Origin: Chloroflexi bacterium OLB15
GTDB taxonomy: Bacteria; Chloroflexota; Anaerolineae; Aggregatilineales; Phototrophicaceae
DNA: 34,684 bases
NCBI GenBank assembly: GCA_001567085.1
Contig: LMZS01000165.1
Coordinates: 1-34,684 of the forward strand
Direction of reading: 5' to 3'
Under the pieces are notes generated by a model. The model searched no databases and had not been told where the DNA came from. It saw only the letters and a program-made list of their open reading frames with translations. Shown here piece after piece: positions 1 to 8,074 of the stretch. A program made the position numbers and the translations under genes. How positions within the stretch are numbered: the first letter of the stretch is position 1; each line of letters begins with the position of its first letter.

Positions 1-55
1 GAGCAGCAGTCCACAAACGAGAAGGAATTTTGGTAAACGATTCATCATCGGTCAC

Positions 56-83
56 TTGGATTATTCAGCGAATTCGTTATGAT
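56..83 (+). promoter_or_regulatory. Weak sigma70-like promoter candidate for the stalk/dockerin gene
   Basis: TTGGAT at 56-61 and TATGAT at 78-83 are separated by 16 bases. The -10 matches 5 of 6 consensus positions and the -35 only 3 of 6. It lies upstream of the secreted stalk protein, whose likely start is ATG at 186 (or 144). This is a pattern match only. Confidence 0.28.
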
Positions 84-185
84 TATAGGGTAGATTTACT
101 CAAATTCGCTACTTTTCCTCGCGATGGCGCGGGGCATTACCTTATGAAGCCAACTGGCAATATTGTTTATCAAGGCAGGTTATGG

Positions 186-533
186 ATGCGGACGCTAGGC
201 ATCGTAGCGGCGTGCGTATTGGCATTGATCGCAGTCCTCACGGCGCTTCCAAAGCCAGCTTCCGCGCAGACGGTACCCTCGAAAACCAGCGCCCCTGCAA
301 CTTCAACGCTACGCCCCACAAGCACGATTGCGCCAACTAACACCGCCACCGCCACCAATACCCGCGCGCCAACTTCGACGCTTCGGGCAATACCGGCGCG
401 GCAGGCACTCCCAGCCCGACCAACACCCGCCGTCCACGCACAGCAACGCCAACGGCGAACTTCCTGCCGCGAACGGCCACCTTCACGCCTTCGCCAGTGC
501 CACCGACTAATACGCCTGCGCCGCCAACGGTGA
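186..533 (+). CDS. Secreted Thr/Pro-rich stalk protein, N-terminal piece (frame-broken)
   Basis: The frame opens upstream at TTG 30, with in-frame ATGs at 144 and 186. I prefer 186: AGGCAGG lies just upstream and the product then begins with a standard signal peptide (Arg, a hydrophobic stretch rich in Ala, Val and Leu, and an ASA-QT-like cleavage site around residue 26). Mature sequence is Thr/Pro/Ser/Ala-rich, with TSTLRPTSTIAPTNT-type units. After codon 384 the frame turns Arg/Gln-rich and loses the pattern, while the +2-shifted frame carries on as GNTGAAGTPSPTNT. One G missing from the G run at 385-387 would restore a single protein through to 1156. Residues after about position 66 of this piece are therefore probably artefactual. 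The protein is likely exported and extended. I do not recognise a specific function for the stalk. Confidence 0.55.
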   Translation: MRTLGIVAACVLALIAVLTALPKPASAQTVPSKTSAPATSTLRPTSTIAPTNTATATNTRAPTSTLRAIPARQALPARPTPAVHAQQRQRRTSCRERPPSRLRQCHRLIRLRRQR

Positions 534-1156
534 CGCCACTGCCGCCTACTGCGACTTCAGCGCCGACCAACACGCTCGTTCCGCCTACCGCGACAACCGC
601 GCCAACGAATACCCAGCGTGCCAACCAATACCAGCATTCCGGCGACCTCAACGCTGCGCCAACCAACACCGTTGCGCCGACCAATACACCCGCGCCGCCA
701 ACGGCGACGAATACCCGCCCGCCCACCGCTACGCTGGCCGGCGCAGTTACCCTGCCGCCGCCGCCAACCAAGACCAACGAAGCGCCGCCGCTGCCAACCA
801 ACACGCTTGAGGCGACGGTTACGCCAGAGCCAGCACAGCCGACGGGAACCAGCACCCGCCCGCCAACGGCCACCCTGCGCGGGAATACCGGCCCGACGGT
901 TGAAGGCACACCCGCGCTGCTGGCAACCAACACGCCTGCGCCTTCGCCAACGCCTGCCAGCGCCGCCTGTACCTTCGATTTCAACGGGAATGGCGTTGTG
1001 GATGCGTTTGATATACGCGGTGTCGCCGCGCGGATCAATGCTCAGGTAGGCTCAACACAATATTTGCTGGAGCTGGATTTGAACCAGAACGGCGTGATTG
1101 ACGCCTTTGATTTCAGGTCAGTTGTGGCGCTGTATGGGCAGACCTGCGTGAGATAA
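497..1156 (+). CDS. Thr/Pro-rich stalk with C-terminal dockerin-like domain (continuation of the frame-broken gene)
   Basis: This open frame continues the secreted protein that starts at 186; without an ATG it stays open back to about 362. It consists of Pro/Thr/Ala repeats (APTNT, PPTAT units). It ends in a domain of about 60 residues with two EF-hand-like loops, DFNGNGVVDAFD and DLNQNGVIDAFD. This is the D-x-N-x-N-G-x-x-D-x-x-D pattern of type I dockerins and related calcium-binding duplicated helices. A Cys lies before the first loop and another four residues from the C-terminus. At 612-658 the pattern is briefly lost (QRANQYQHSGDLNAA), while the neighbouring frame reads PTNTSIPATSTLR. An extra C at 612-614 and a missing C near 658-660 would explain this. 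The dockerin may anchor the protein to a cohesin-like partner or act as a calcium-stabilised cap. No cohesin is visible here. A strong terminator follows. Confidence 0.6.
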   Translation: MPPTNTPAPPTVTPLPPTATSAPTNTLVPPTATTAPTNTQRANQYQHSGDLNAAPTNTVAPTNTPAPPTATNTRPPTATLAGAVTLPPPPTKTNEAPPLPTNTLEATVTPEPAQPTGTSTRPPTATLRGNTGPTVEGTPALLATNTPAPSPTPASAACTFDFNGNGVVDAFDIRGVAARINAQVGSTQYLLELDLNQNGVIDAFDFRSVVALYGQTCVR

Positions 1157-1180
1157 TTTGCTGCTGTTTTGCCTCTGAAA

Positions 1181-1210
1181 GGGCGGTTTGCGAACCGTCC
1201 TTTTTTATTT
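1181..1210 (+). terminator. Rho-independent terminator after the stalk/dockerin gene
   Basis: GGGCGGTT and AACCGTCC form an 8-base stem (one G-U pair) with a TGCG loop, followed by TTTTTTATTT. It lies 24 bases after the stop of the plus-strand gene. The minus-strand side lacks a good T-tract, so it mainly ends plus-strand transcription. Confidence 0.85.
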
Positions 1211-1262
1211 AATCTCAGTGATGGCTGCGTATTTTGAGCGAGATGCGCTGGCCTTACGCCCC

Positions 1263-1904
1263 TTACTCGCCAGCCGCTTGTGCCAGTTTGGTCGTTACTT
1301 CTTCCAGCAGCACGCGCATATACCCATGTGCGGGGCAGGCCAGTGCCGCATCGCGCACATAATCCACGCCCGCCGCCCGTTCTACGCGCAGCCCGATTCG
1401 CCCGTAGGCATCGTAAATCACGCTGATATTCCAGCTTTCGCCAGCATGATCGTAAGTTCCAGCAGGGGCAAACGTGGTTGTCCCTGCCAGCCATTCGCGG
1501 TACACCTGCTGAAAATCTGGCATCGGTTGTGTTGGCGCGCTTGCCCGTAAAGCCGCATACGTAAATGCGTGGCACACATCGCTAAAGCCGCCCGCCGCAA
1601 ATTCTATTTCCACGCCGCGCAGGCCAATGACATGATTAATGGCGTATAGCTGGCTTGTAAATACTGCGGTCAGGCGGGGGATGAAGCTGATCCATTGGTT
1701 GACAGGCAGGCGCTCAGGGACAGCCGCCAGCACCGCCGCGCGCATCATATTCATCTCCGCCCCCGCCTGATCGATCCTACCCAATCCGGTGAAATCTTTG
1801 GGCGCGAATAAATTGACCGCGAATGCTTCCGGTAGAGCGTGCTGCGCCTGATATTCTTTTAGCGGGATAAACGGTTGAATCGCGCCGTCAATGATGATGA
1901 CCAT
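1263..1904 (-). CDS. Hypothetical protein, 213 aa
   Basis: I do not recognise this family. The product is a soluble-looking protein of 213 residues with no signal peptide and no clear membrane segment. Visible features are a hydrophobic start (VIIIDG), an AINHVIGLRGVEIEF segment in the middle, an aromatic stretch VYREWLAG, and a C-terminal helix ending KLAQAAGE. It begins at ATG 1904 and follows lpdA on the same strand by 65 bases. A strong lpdA terminator lies in that gap, so it may depend on read-through or on a promoter I cannot identify. No Shine-Dalgarno sequence is clear. Clean, protein-like composition over the full length supports real coding. Function is unknown. Confidence 0.6.
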   Translation of the reverse strand: MVIIIDGAIQPFIPLKEYQAQHALPEAFAVNLFAPKDFTGLGRIDQAGAEMNMMRAAVLAAVPERLPVNQWISFIPRLTAVFTSQLYAINHVIGLRGVEIEFAAGGFSDVCHAFTYAALRASAPTQPMPDFQQVYREWLAGTTTFAPAGTYDHAGESWNISVIYDAYGRIGLRVERAAGVDYVRDAALACPAHGYMRVLLEEVTTKLAQAAGE

Positions 1905-1921
1905 GCTGATGTTTTGTCATC

Positions 1922-1951
1922 CAAAAGAAAGGGCGCAGCATGCTGCGCCCC
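1922..1951 (-). terminator. Terminator of lpdA (perfect 20-base palindrome)
   Basis: Positions 1931-1950 are a perfect 20-base palindrome (GGGCGCAGCA followed by its reverse complement). Read on the minus strand it is followed by TTTCTTTTGG. It lies about 20 bases past the lpdA stop at 1970 and just before the start of the next minus-strand gene at 1904. A Rho-independent terminator is the simplest reading; a full palindrome could also be a dimeric protein site. Confidence 0.7.
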
Positions 1952-1969
1952 GATACCGCGAAATTTGAT

Positions 1970-3373
1970 CTACAGATTGATCATCTGGCCTTCAAGGCCG
2001 TGAGCCGCTTCCTTGATCGCCTCGCTCAGCGTTGGATGCGCGTGAACGTTTCGGGCAATTTCTTCGGGCGTTAATTCGGCATAACGCGCCAGCGTCAATT
2101 CGGGCAGCAGTTCGGTTACATCTGGCCCGATCAGGTGCGCGCCTAGTATTTCGCCATATTTCTTATCGCTAATGAGCTTGACAAAGCCGACGGCATCGCC
2201 CAAACCGTGCGCTTTGGCGTTCGCCATGAAGGGGAATTTCGAGACGTTGATCTCGTAACCTGCTTCGCGCGCCTGCTTTTCGGTATAGCCGAAGCTGGCA
2301 ACCTGTGGAATGCAGTAGGTGGTCTTGGGCATCATGCGGTAATCCAGCGTGATGGTATGCGCGCCAGCGATATTTTCTGCTGCCACGATCCCCATCACTT
2401 CGGCGGCATGGGCTAGCATCAGCCTGGCGGTTACATCGCCGATGGCATAGATATGCGGCACGCTGGTTTGCAGTTTCTCGTTCACGTCAATCGCGCCGCG
2501 TTCGGTCAGTTTCACGCCGGTATTTTCCAGCCCGTAGCCCGCTGTACGCGGGGCAAAGCCGATAGCTTGCAGCACGCGGTCAGCTTCCAGCACCTGCTGC
2601 GCGCCATCTTTGCCGGTGACCGTCACCTTCACGTTCTTGCCCGTGTCTTCAACTTTCTCAACTTTGGTGCTGGTCAGTACCTTGATGCCTGATTTTTTGT
2701 AATGCTTTTCCAGTTCCGCCGAAACTTCCTCATCTTCCAGCGGCAGGATGCGATCAACATATTCAATCAGCGTTACATCTACGCCGTAATTGCGGAACAC
2801 GTAGGCAAATTCCACGCCGATTGCCCCTGCGCCAGCGATGATGATGGACTTCGGCAGGTTGTCAGAGAGGATTTGCTCTTCGTAAGTCACCACGTTTTGG
2901 CTTAGTTTCGTGCCTGGCAGCAAACGGGTGGTTGCCCCCGCCGCGATGATGCAGTTCTTGAAGGTCAGGGTTTCGGTTTTGCCATCATTCAGCGCTACTT
3001 CAATGGTGTTCGCATCTTTGAAATTTGCCCAACCATCGTATTCAGTAATCTTGTTTTTCCGCATCAGAAAATGGATGCCCTTCACGCGGCCATCCGCCAC
3101 CTGACGACTGCGCTCGAAGGCGGCCTTGTAGTCGAAGGTCACTTTGCCATCTACGCGAATGCCAAATTTATCGGCTTCTTCATTGAAAATGTGTGCCAGT
3201 TCAGCGTTCCTGAGCAGCGATTTTGCCGGAATACAGCCCACGTTCAGGCAAACGCCGCCCCAGTATTTCTTTTCCACTACAGCGGTCTTTAAGCCGAGCT
3301 GCGCCGCCCGTACTGCCGCCGTATAGCCCCCCGGCCCTGCGCCTACAACGATCACATCATAAGCCTGCGCCAT
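1970..3373 (-). CDS. lpdA: Dihydrolipoamide dehydrogenase (E3)
   Basis: FAD flavoprotein that reoxidises dihydrolipoyl groups on E2 or glycine-cleavage H protein, using NAD+. At 467 aa it has the normal family length. Visible signatures in order: FAD-binding [10 protein letters not shown] at 11-20; redox-active disulfide C42/C47 in [16 protein letters not shown]-binding [13 protein letters not shown] in the middle; second FAD motif [17 protein letters not shown]-terminal dimer-interface HAHPTLSEA with His446 and Glu451 as the catalytic dyad. The usual Ser after the second Cys (GCIPSK) is Ala, which is common. The start at 3373 is well supported by AAGGAGG about 10 bases upstream. It has its own promoter and a strong terminator. 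No E1 or E2 genes are in the window, so the partner complex is encoded elsewhere. Confidence 0.97.
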   Translation of the reverse strand: MAQAYDVIVVGAGPGGYTAAVRAAQLGLKTAVVEKKYWGGVCLNVGCIPAKSLLRNAELAHIFNEEADKFGIRVDGKVTFDYKAAFERSRQVADGRVKGIHFLMRKNKITEYDGWANFKDANTIEVALNDGKTETLTFKNCIIAAGATTRLLPGTKLSQNVVTYEEQILSDNLPKSIIIAGAGAIGVEFAYVFRNYGVDVTLIEYVDRILPLEDEEVSAELEKHYKKSGIKVLTSTKVEKVEDTGKNVKVTVTGKDGAQQVLEADRVLQAIGFAPRTAGYGLENTGVKLTERGAIDVNEKLQTSVPHIYAIGDVTARLMLAHAAEVMGIVAAENIAGAHTITLDYRMMPKTTYCIPQVASFGYTEKQAREAGYEINVSKFPFMANAKAHGLGDAVGFVKLISDKKYGEILGAHLIGPDVTELLPELTLARYAELTPEEIARNVHAHPTLSEAIKEAAHGLEGQMINL

Positions 3374-3418
3374 AACGCCCGGCCTCCTTAGGTATTTGAT
3401 ATACGTATTAGATGTTGC

Positions 3419-3448
3419 ATTGTAGCCTTTTGCTTACGCGGCTGGCAA
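3419..3448 (-). promoter_or_regulatory. Sigma70-type promoter of lpdA
   Basis: On the minus strand TTGCCA (3448-3443) and TACAAT (3424-3419) are 18 bases apart. Each matches 5 of 6 consensus positions. The predicted start of transcription gives a short leader of about 40 bases with the AAGGAGG ribosome site before lpdA ATG 3373. Confidence 0.6.
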
Positions 3449-3568
3449 TTGCGGGTATTCGCGATTGCTGATTTGTTTTCGCCTGCTGCCCGCATATTTC
3501 CCCGTATATTTTACGGCGCGGCGCGTTTAATCGCTGATCAACGGCCAGATGAGGCTGCTTCCGGTAGT

Positions 3569-3597
3569 TTGCTATGAAAATATAACTACTATATACT
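3569..3597 (+). promoter_or_regulatory. Sigma70-type promoter of the 3656 gene
   Basis: TTGCTA at 3569-3574 and TATACT at 3592-3597 have the ideal 17-base spacing, in a locally AT-rich stretch. The leader to ATG 3656 would be about 50 bases and contains AGAGG just before the start. It is divergent from the lpdA promoter. Confidence 0.6.
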
Positions 3598-3655
3598 GAC
3601 TTTAAGATTGCCTGGACGCGGCGCTAATGAATAGGCAGTAGATGAATAGAGGCAT

Positions 3656-4042
3656 ATGATGCGTGATCACCACGTTGATAAGACTTCCGGGGATGGGAAG
3701 CGAAGCGTGCAGCGCGCGCAAGCTGGTTCGCAGTCGGCGGCGAAGCAGAACAGTATCATCGGGCTTCAGGGAATCATCGGCAACAAGGCGGTGCAGCGGG
3801 TGATGGCTTCATCCGGCGCTATCCAACGCGTCAAGACAATTGATGATGATGTGCATATCACCGGCAATCTCACGGCGGGTACGGTTTCGTCCAATAACAA
3901 TGCTATGGTTTGGGGAGACATGTACGTAGTGGGAAATAAAGGCACTGTGGTTGCCAACAACACGCCCGTTAGCGCTGTCCCGGCGGGAGGTGAAAGCGGT
4001 GGCGCTGCACAGGGTTCGACATACAATCCCACCGAACTATAG
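3656..4042 (+). CDS. Small protein with eCIS-associated-type 'GNKAVQR...IQR' segment
   Basis: 128 residues with no signal peptide. The N-terminus is polar (SVQRAQAGSQ). Around residues 35-60 comes LQGIIGNKAVQRVM followed by GAIQRV. This matches the 'LQ-x-x-GN-x-A-V-x-R-L ... VQR' segment seen before the DUF4157 (eCIS core) domain and in other proteins linked to extracellular contractile injection systems. No DUF4157 HExxH-type helix is present here. The rest (about 62-110) is polar and Gly/Asn/Val-rich with alternating hydrophobic residues (VHITGNLTAGTVSSNN, AMVWGDMYVVGNKGTVV), suggesting a small beta-solenoid or bactofilin-like fold. The tail is flexible and Gly/Ala/Ser-rich. ATG 3656 has AGAGG close upstream; ATG 3659 is an alternative. 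A related tag occurs at 8075-8392. Role as cargo or structural part is inference. Confidence 0.7.
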   Translation: MMRDHHVDKTSGDGKRSVQRAQAGSQSAAKQNSIIGLQGIIGNKAVQRVMASSGAIQRVKTIDDDVHITGNLTAGTVSSNNNAMVWGDMYVVGNKGTVVANNTPVSAVPAGGESGGAAQGSTYNPTEL

Positions 4043-4295
4043 CGGTATGCTGTCGGTATAATACCTCTTTTGATAAGGTTCACTCGCGCTTACAGGGCGT
4101 TTGCACCCGCGCTTTTTCTCACGCTGGCGTAGTTTCTCGAACCGAACGCAGTTGCTGTTACGCCGTCTGCGCCAGAATGAGAGGCGTAAATATGCGGAAC
4201 AACCAGCGCCAATGATACAAACTAACCCCCCACTCATGAAAATTAATTATGCTTAAAGATAGTGCCGACTCCGTGCCACCGGGAATAGTGCTGCT

Positions 4296-4979
4296 ATGAC
4301 AGGCGAGCGTATCCTTCTGATTGAAGACGAAGCCCGTATTGCCCAATTTATTGAACGCGCCTTAATTTATGAAGGTTATCGCGTGAATGTTGCGCGGGAT
4401 GGTCAATCTGGACTGGTCATTGCCCGTGACACCCCGCCTGATCTGGTTGTTTTAGACTGGATGCTTCCGGGGTTGGATGGTCTGGAAGTTTGCAAGCGGC
4501 TGCGCGCGGCCAGCGATGTGCCGATCTTAATGCTGACCGCCAAAGACGATATTAAAGATCGGGTGACCGGGTTGGATGCTGGCGCGGATGATTATCTGGT
4601 CAAGCCATTTTCGGTGGATGAACTGATGGCGCGGGTGCGTGCCTTGTTCCGCCGCTCAACCCCGAACTCTAAACCTGAAATTCTGAAATTTGCTGATCTT
4701 ACGCTGGATACCGGCACCCATCGCGCATACCGTGACGAGCGGCCGATTGACCTGACCGCCAAGGAATATGAGCTGCTTGAACTTTTTATGCGCAATCCCC
4801 GGCAGGTGCTTACCCGCGACGTAATTTTTGACCGCGTGTGGGGCTACGATTTTGGCGGTGAGAGCAACATCATCGAAGTTTATGTGCGCTATCTGCGCCA
4901 GAAAACTGAGCAAAACACCGAAACGCGGTTGGTGCATACCGTGCGCGGCGTTGGCTACGTTCTACGTGAGGAAGAGTAG
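4296..4979 (+). CDS. OmpR/PhoB-family response regulator
   Basis: DNA-binding regulator, 227 aa, the standard length. The receiver domain spans about 4-120, with acidic pair E10/D11, phosphoacceptor D54 in [10 protein letters not shown]81 in LTAKD, and K103 in LVKPF. The winged-helix DNA-binding domain spans about 130-225, with the recognition-helix region [13 protein letters not shown] and the wing VRGVGYVL. The sensor kinase starts 18 bases after its stop, so the two are co-transcribed and surely cognate. The ribosome site is weak (GGGAA 11 bases upstream of ATG). The signal and target genes cannot be read from sequence. No direct-repeat operator is obvious in the 250 bases upstream. Confidence 0.95.
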   Translation: MTGERILLIEDEARIAQFIERALIYEGYRVNVARDGQSGLVIARDTPPDLVVLDWMLPGLDGLEVCKRLRAASDVPILMLTAKDDIKDRVTGLDAGADDYLVKPFSVDELMARVRALFRRSTPNSKPEILKFADLTLDTGTHRAYRDERPIDLTAKEYELLELFMRNPRQVLTRDVIFDRVWGYDFGGESNIIEVYVRYLRQKTEQNTETRLVHTVRGVGYVLREEE

Positions 4980-4997
4980 CAGAGCTACATTGTCTCT

Positions 4998-6536
4998 ATG
5001 CCCACTACAAGTGCCATGCCGCTGCGTCACCGCCTGATCCTCTGGTGCGCGGCCATTCTGATTATCGTTCTTACGCTGTTTGGCGCGCTGCTCTATGGCA
5101 TCACGCGCTGGACGCTGGTACGGGTGCTAGATGACACCCTGATGGGCACGATTGATCAGGCGATGGCGAACGCGGCGGCCATCCCTACAGGCGAATTTAG
5201 CACCCCTGAAGAAATGATTTTGCGCCTGCCAAAGCTGGATATGTTCCGTTCGTCGGCGGTATATATTCAGGCGTGGCGCGTGGATGAAAATGGCGTTTCG
5301 CTGGCCGGCGCATCCAGCAATATCGAAGATTATCCTAACGCTCTCGACCCGGTTGCGCTTCAGGAAGAAGCTGCAACATCCAGCGAACACTCCACCGATA
5401 TCTGGTCAGAGGCCATGATGGATGGCACGGAGTGGCGGGTGATCAGCCGCCCGGTGGATATCTGGGGGCAAACCTTTGTTTTACAGGCGGCCATCTCGCT
5501 GGCTTCGGTCAACCAGATGGGGCGCTGGCTGCTGATCATCATTGTGGTTGAAATGGCGCTGGCGCTGGTCGGCACTTGTTTTATCGGCTGGACGATGGCT
5601 TCACGCGCGTTGGGGCGCATTGACGACATCACCGAAGCCGCTGCCAGCATCGTGAATACTGATGACCTGAAAACGCGCATGCCCGCCACCGGCCCGAACG
5701 ACGAGATCGGGCGCTTGATCAGCGTATTCAATCATATGCTGGATCGCATTGAGCATATGTTTGGCGTGCAGCAGCGCTTCGTTGCCGATGTTTCACACGA
5801 ACTGCGAACGCCGTTGACCGCGATTCGCGGGCATCTGGATTTGATCAAGCGCTATGGCGTAGACCCCGAATCGCTGGATGCGCTGGATAGCGAAGTCGCG
5901 CGCATGAACCGTCTGGTCACTGACCTGCTGATGCTGGCAAAAGCCGATTACGGCGGATTGACGCTGACGATGGGCGCGGTGGATCTCGATGATCTGGTCA
6001 CAGAGGTCTATCGCGAAGCCAAAATACTGGCAAAAGATCGCGATCTGAAAGTGACGATACGCGATTATGAGCCGGTGCGCATTCAAGGGGATCATGATCG
6101 GCTGAAACAACTGCTGCTGAATCTGATCAGCAACGCGATTAAGTTCACGCCCGATGGCGGCGAAATCACCCTGAATTTGCGGCAAACGCCAAACGATGCT
6201 GTGCTGGAAGTGAGCGATACCGGCATTGGCATTAGTGAAGATGACCATAAACACGTGTTTGACCGCTTCTTCCAGTCAGACACATCACGCGCGCGTGGCG
6301 ATTTTGGCGCGTTAGCTCCAAATGAGGGCGTTGGGCTGGGGCTTTCCATCGCCAGGTGGATCACCGAAGCGCATGGGGGGCATATTTCCGTACACAGCCA
6401 ACCCGGTCATGGCGCAACTTTTACCGCCACCTTCCCGCGCCAGATCGCCCATGCTGCGCCACAAACTGCCGCCCGCCCGCGTATCGCTGGACTGATCCGG
6501 CGTGAGCGAACTGGCGAACATACTGCGGCGCAGTAA
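4998..6536 (+). CDS. Membrane sensor histidine kinase (HAMP-HisKA-HATPase)
   Basis: 512 aa partner of the preceding regulator. Domains in order: TM1 at about 13-37; a periplasmic or extracellular sensor of about 135 residues with no recognised motif; TM2 at about 176-198; HAMP at about 198-252; HisKA with phospho-accepting H267 in VADVSHELRTPL; HATPase_c with N-box NLISNAIKFTPDGG, G1 box DTGIGISEDD, F-box DRFFQSD and G2 box GVGLGLSIA. A short insertion (RARGDFGALAPNE) sits in the ATP lid, as in many MprB/BaeS-like kinases. ATG 4998 is used; M7 is an alternative start. It is convergent with the minus-strand gene ending at 6576. The signal is unknown. Confidence 0.95.
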   Translation: MPTTSAMPLRHRLILWCAAILIIVLTLFGALLYGITRWTLVRVLDDTLMGTIDQAMANAAAIPTGEFSTPEEMILRLPKLDMFRSSAVYIQAWRVDENGVSLAGASSNIEDYPNALDPVALQEEAATSSEHSTDIWSEAMMDGTEWRVISRPVDIWGQTFVLQAAISLASVNQMGRWLLIIIVVEMALALVGTCFIGWTMASRALGRIDDITEAAASIVNTDDLKTRMPATGPNDEIGRLISVFNHMLDRIEHMFGVQQRFVADVSHELRTPLTAIRGHLDLIKRYGVDPESLDALDSEVARMNRLVTDLLMLAKADYGGLTLTMGAVDLDDLVTEVYREAKILAKDRDLKVTIRDYEPVRIQGDHDRLKQLLLNLISNAIKFTPDGGEITLNLRQTPNDAVLEVSDTGIGISEDDHKHVFDRFFQSDTSRARGDFGALAPNEGVGLGLSIARWITEAHGGHISVHSQPGHGATFTATFPRQIAHAAPQTAARPRIAGLIRRERTGEHTAAQ

Positions 6537-6546
6537 CGTCAAAACG

Positions 6547-6561
6547 TTCACTTTCACCTTT
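6547..6561. repeat. 15-base intergenic repeat, copy 1
   Basis: TTCACTTTCACCTTT occurs here between two convergent genes. Its exact reverse complement occurs at 10587-10601, also between convergent genes. It could be a small dispersed intergenic element or part of terminator structures. Confidence 0.45.
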
Positions 6562-6575
6562 GAACTGTTTTCTAC

Positions 6576-8063
6576 TTAAAGCGTTTGCTTGTAATACTTG
6601 TTGCCGCTGATATGGAACAGCGCCACGCCTTTCATAGAATCTTTGGCGAGCGGCGGTTTAAGGACAACCGGCGCGGGTGAATCAAAGCCTTCTTTGGCTT
6701 TGCCATGCGCCATGTTGTTCACAAACACCTGAGTTTGAATTTCAGACATCACCAGCGCGCCGCCGTGATCCTCTTTGACCTTCCCCCCGATTACCGGCGT
6801 TACGATCTTCATGATTTTGTGAACATCCCCGCCGGTTGCGCTGAAACTTGCCCATGACAGCGCCCCGCGCCCATGAATGGCGTGCGCGGCAAGGCGAATC
6901 GCCATGATGTCTGTCCACGTATTAACCACAGATTGCGGCACTTTCAGCGCCGCTGTATGGTCATTCTGCGCTTTAGCGATGGTCGCGCCGTATTCTTCAC
7001 TTTCAGCCAGTGATACGAACAAGTTCAAAATGCCTGTGTCAAACTGGATCAGTCGCAGCGCGTTATCGCCTTCTTCGATGCCGCCGTTTTCAAAATTCAG
7101 CACCCGCGCTTTATCGTTCTCCCAGGTTACGCCCACGTTCAGGAACATCTCTTTGATCTCAGGCTTTGCCTGAAACACCTGCTGCATGATCTTGGCGAGA
7201 ATCACCCGCGTGAATCCGCGCCCCAGCGTCACAATTGCATCGTCATACGTGTTGACCGCTGAATAGCCACCTTCATGCCCAATTTCAAGCTGAATTTGCT
7301 TGAGCACTTCCTGACGCTTTGCGTCTGTGCCGCCAGTCGGATCAACATTTTTCGATCCCTGACCGTTGTAGCGGTATCCGGCGTTCTTATCCCCCTGATA
7401 GGTTTCCATAGCATATTTGTCGGCTTCGGCAGGCAGCGCTTTGCGGTTATCCTTGATCTTCTCGATCATTTTTAGCTGCCCGCGTGTGATGTGGCCGATG
7501 TCTACGGCGGGCACCTTAATTTCAGGTTTGCCTGCTACTTTGGTGATTTTCGTCTTGAAATCGCGCCCGACGGTAGGCAGCACCTTCGTCCACTCACGTA
7601 TTGGGGGTTCAATATCCTCTTTGTTCACGGGCAGCGTAACCGTGATCACCTGTGGCACCGGGATAGACGCTGAAGCGTCTGGTTCCCGCTGAATATTTAC
7701 GGCGCGTTTCGCCCACACCGTATCCTCGAAGAAACCGCCCATGCCACCACCGCCAGAGGGTTGGTTTCCGCCGCCGCCGCCCGCGCCGCCGTGCTGCCCT
7801 TGCTGTGGGAATCCGCCGTTCCAGGGGTCGAAAAAGTCGCCCAGCGGATTTTGCTGCCCCTGCAAGCCTGGCGCTGGCCCATCGGGCATCGCGCTTTGCG
7901 TCAGCACCGAAAAGGTGATCTGGTCGCCATCCTTTGCCTGTATGATGGCATCACTTAAATCACCTGCGCCCCACAGCATGTTGGAATTCATACTGATCAA
8001 CAGGTCATTTGGGTGTAATTTACTTCCGGCAGGCTGCCCGCTGACGGTAGATACTACCCGCAC
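6576..8063 (-). CDS. PDZ-like plus lysozyme-like domain protein (probable 3' part of a gene beginning at 8392)
   Basis: 495 aa from GTG 8063, with no ribosome site. Residues 1-55 look like a PDZ domain missing its first strand: VVSTVSGQPAGSKLHPNDLL, then LSDAIIQAKDGDQITFSVL. A Gly/Gln/Pro-rich linker follows (about 58-112), then AVNIQREP (121-128), an IQR motif like the one at 8075-8392. The C-terminal region (about 185-495) includes LEIGHEGGYSAVNTYDD followed by AIVTLGRGF. E264 to T279 with the TLGRG tail resembles the E...T-x-G-x-G pattern of T4-type (GH24-like) lysozymes. That suggests a cell-wall-active or lysozyme-fold domain; it is a weak call. The open frame continues upstream of GTG (TTLIPPG) and overlaps the end of the preceding ORF, so a one-base indel near 8078 probably splits one gene in two. 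Confidence 0.65.
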   Translation of the reverse strand: MRVVSTVSGQPAGSKLHPNDLLISMNSNMLWGAGDLSDAIIQAKDGDQITFSVLTQSAMPDGPAPGLQGQQNPLGDFFDPWNGGFPQQGQHGGAGGGGGNQPSGGGGMGGFFEDTVWAKRAVNIQREPDASASIPVPQVITVTLPVNKEDIEPPIREWTKVLPTVGRDFKTKITKVAGKPEIKVPAVDIGHITRGQLKMIEKIKDNRKALPAEADKYAMETYQGDKNAGYRYNGQGSKNVDPTGGTDAKRQEVLKQIQLEIGHEGGYSAVNTYDDAIVTLGRGFTRVILAKIMQQVFQAKPEIKEMFLNVGVTWENDKARVLNFENGGIEEGDNALRLIQFDTGILNLFVSLAESEEYGATIAKAQNDHTAALKVPQSVVNTWTDIMAIRLAAHAIHGRGALSWASFSATGGDVHKIMKIVTPVIGGKVKEDHGGALVMSEIQTQVFVNNMAHGKAKEGFDSPAPVVLKPPLAKDSMKGVALFHISGNKYYKQTL

Positions 8064-8074
8064 GCCCGGCGGGA

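Noticed and set aside
500..960. Short repeated units as a CRISPR array or VNTR
   Set aside because: The units are imperfect codon-level repeats with no constant repeat/spacer lengths.
337..1038. Long minus-strand Val/Gly-rich open frame (233 aa)
   Set aside because: It is the antisense shadow of the Thr/Pro repeat region; composition is the complement of ACN/CCN codons and no ribosome site or domain is present.
4057..4062. TATAAT after the 3656 gene as promoter of the two-component pair
   Set aside because: No -35 at a suitable distance, and it is about 230 bases from the regulator start; kept only as a note.
4037..4346. Two minus-strand frames of 62-66 aa upstream of the response regulator
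   Set aside because: No ribosome site, odd composition, and partial overlap with the regulator gene; likely chance ORFs.
7270..7275. HEGGY in the 6576-8063 product as a zinc protease HExxH motif
   Set aside because: The second His is missing (HEGGYS), and the surrounding spacing fits a lysozyme-like Glu/Thr pattern better.
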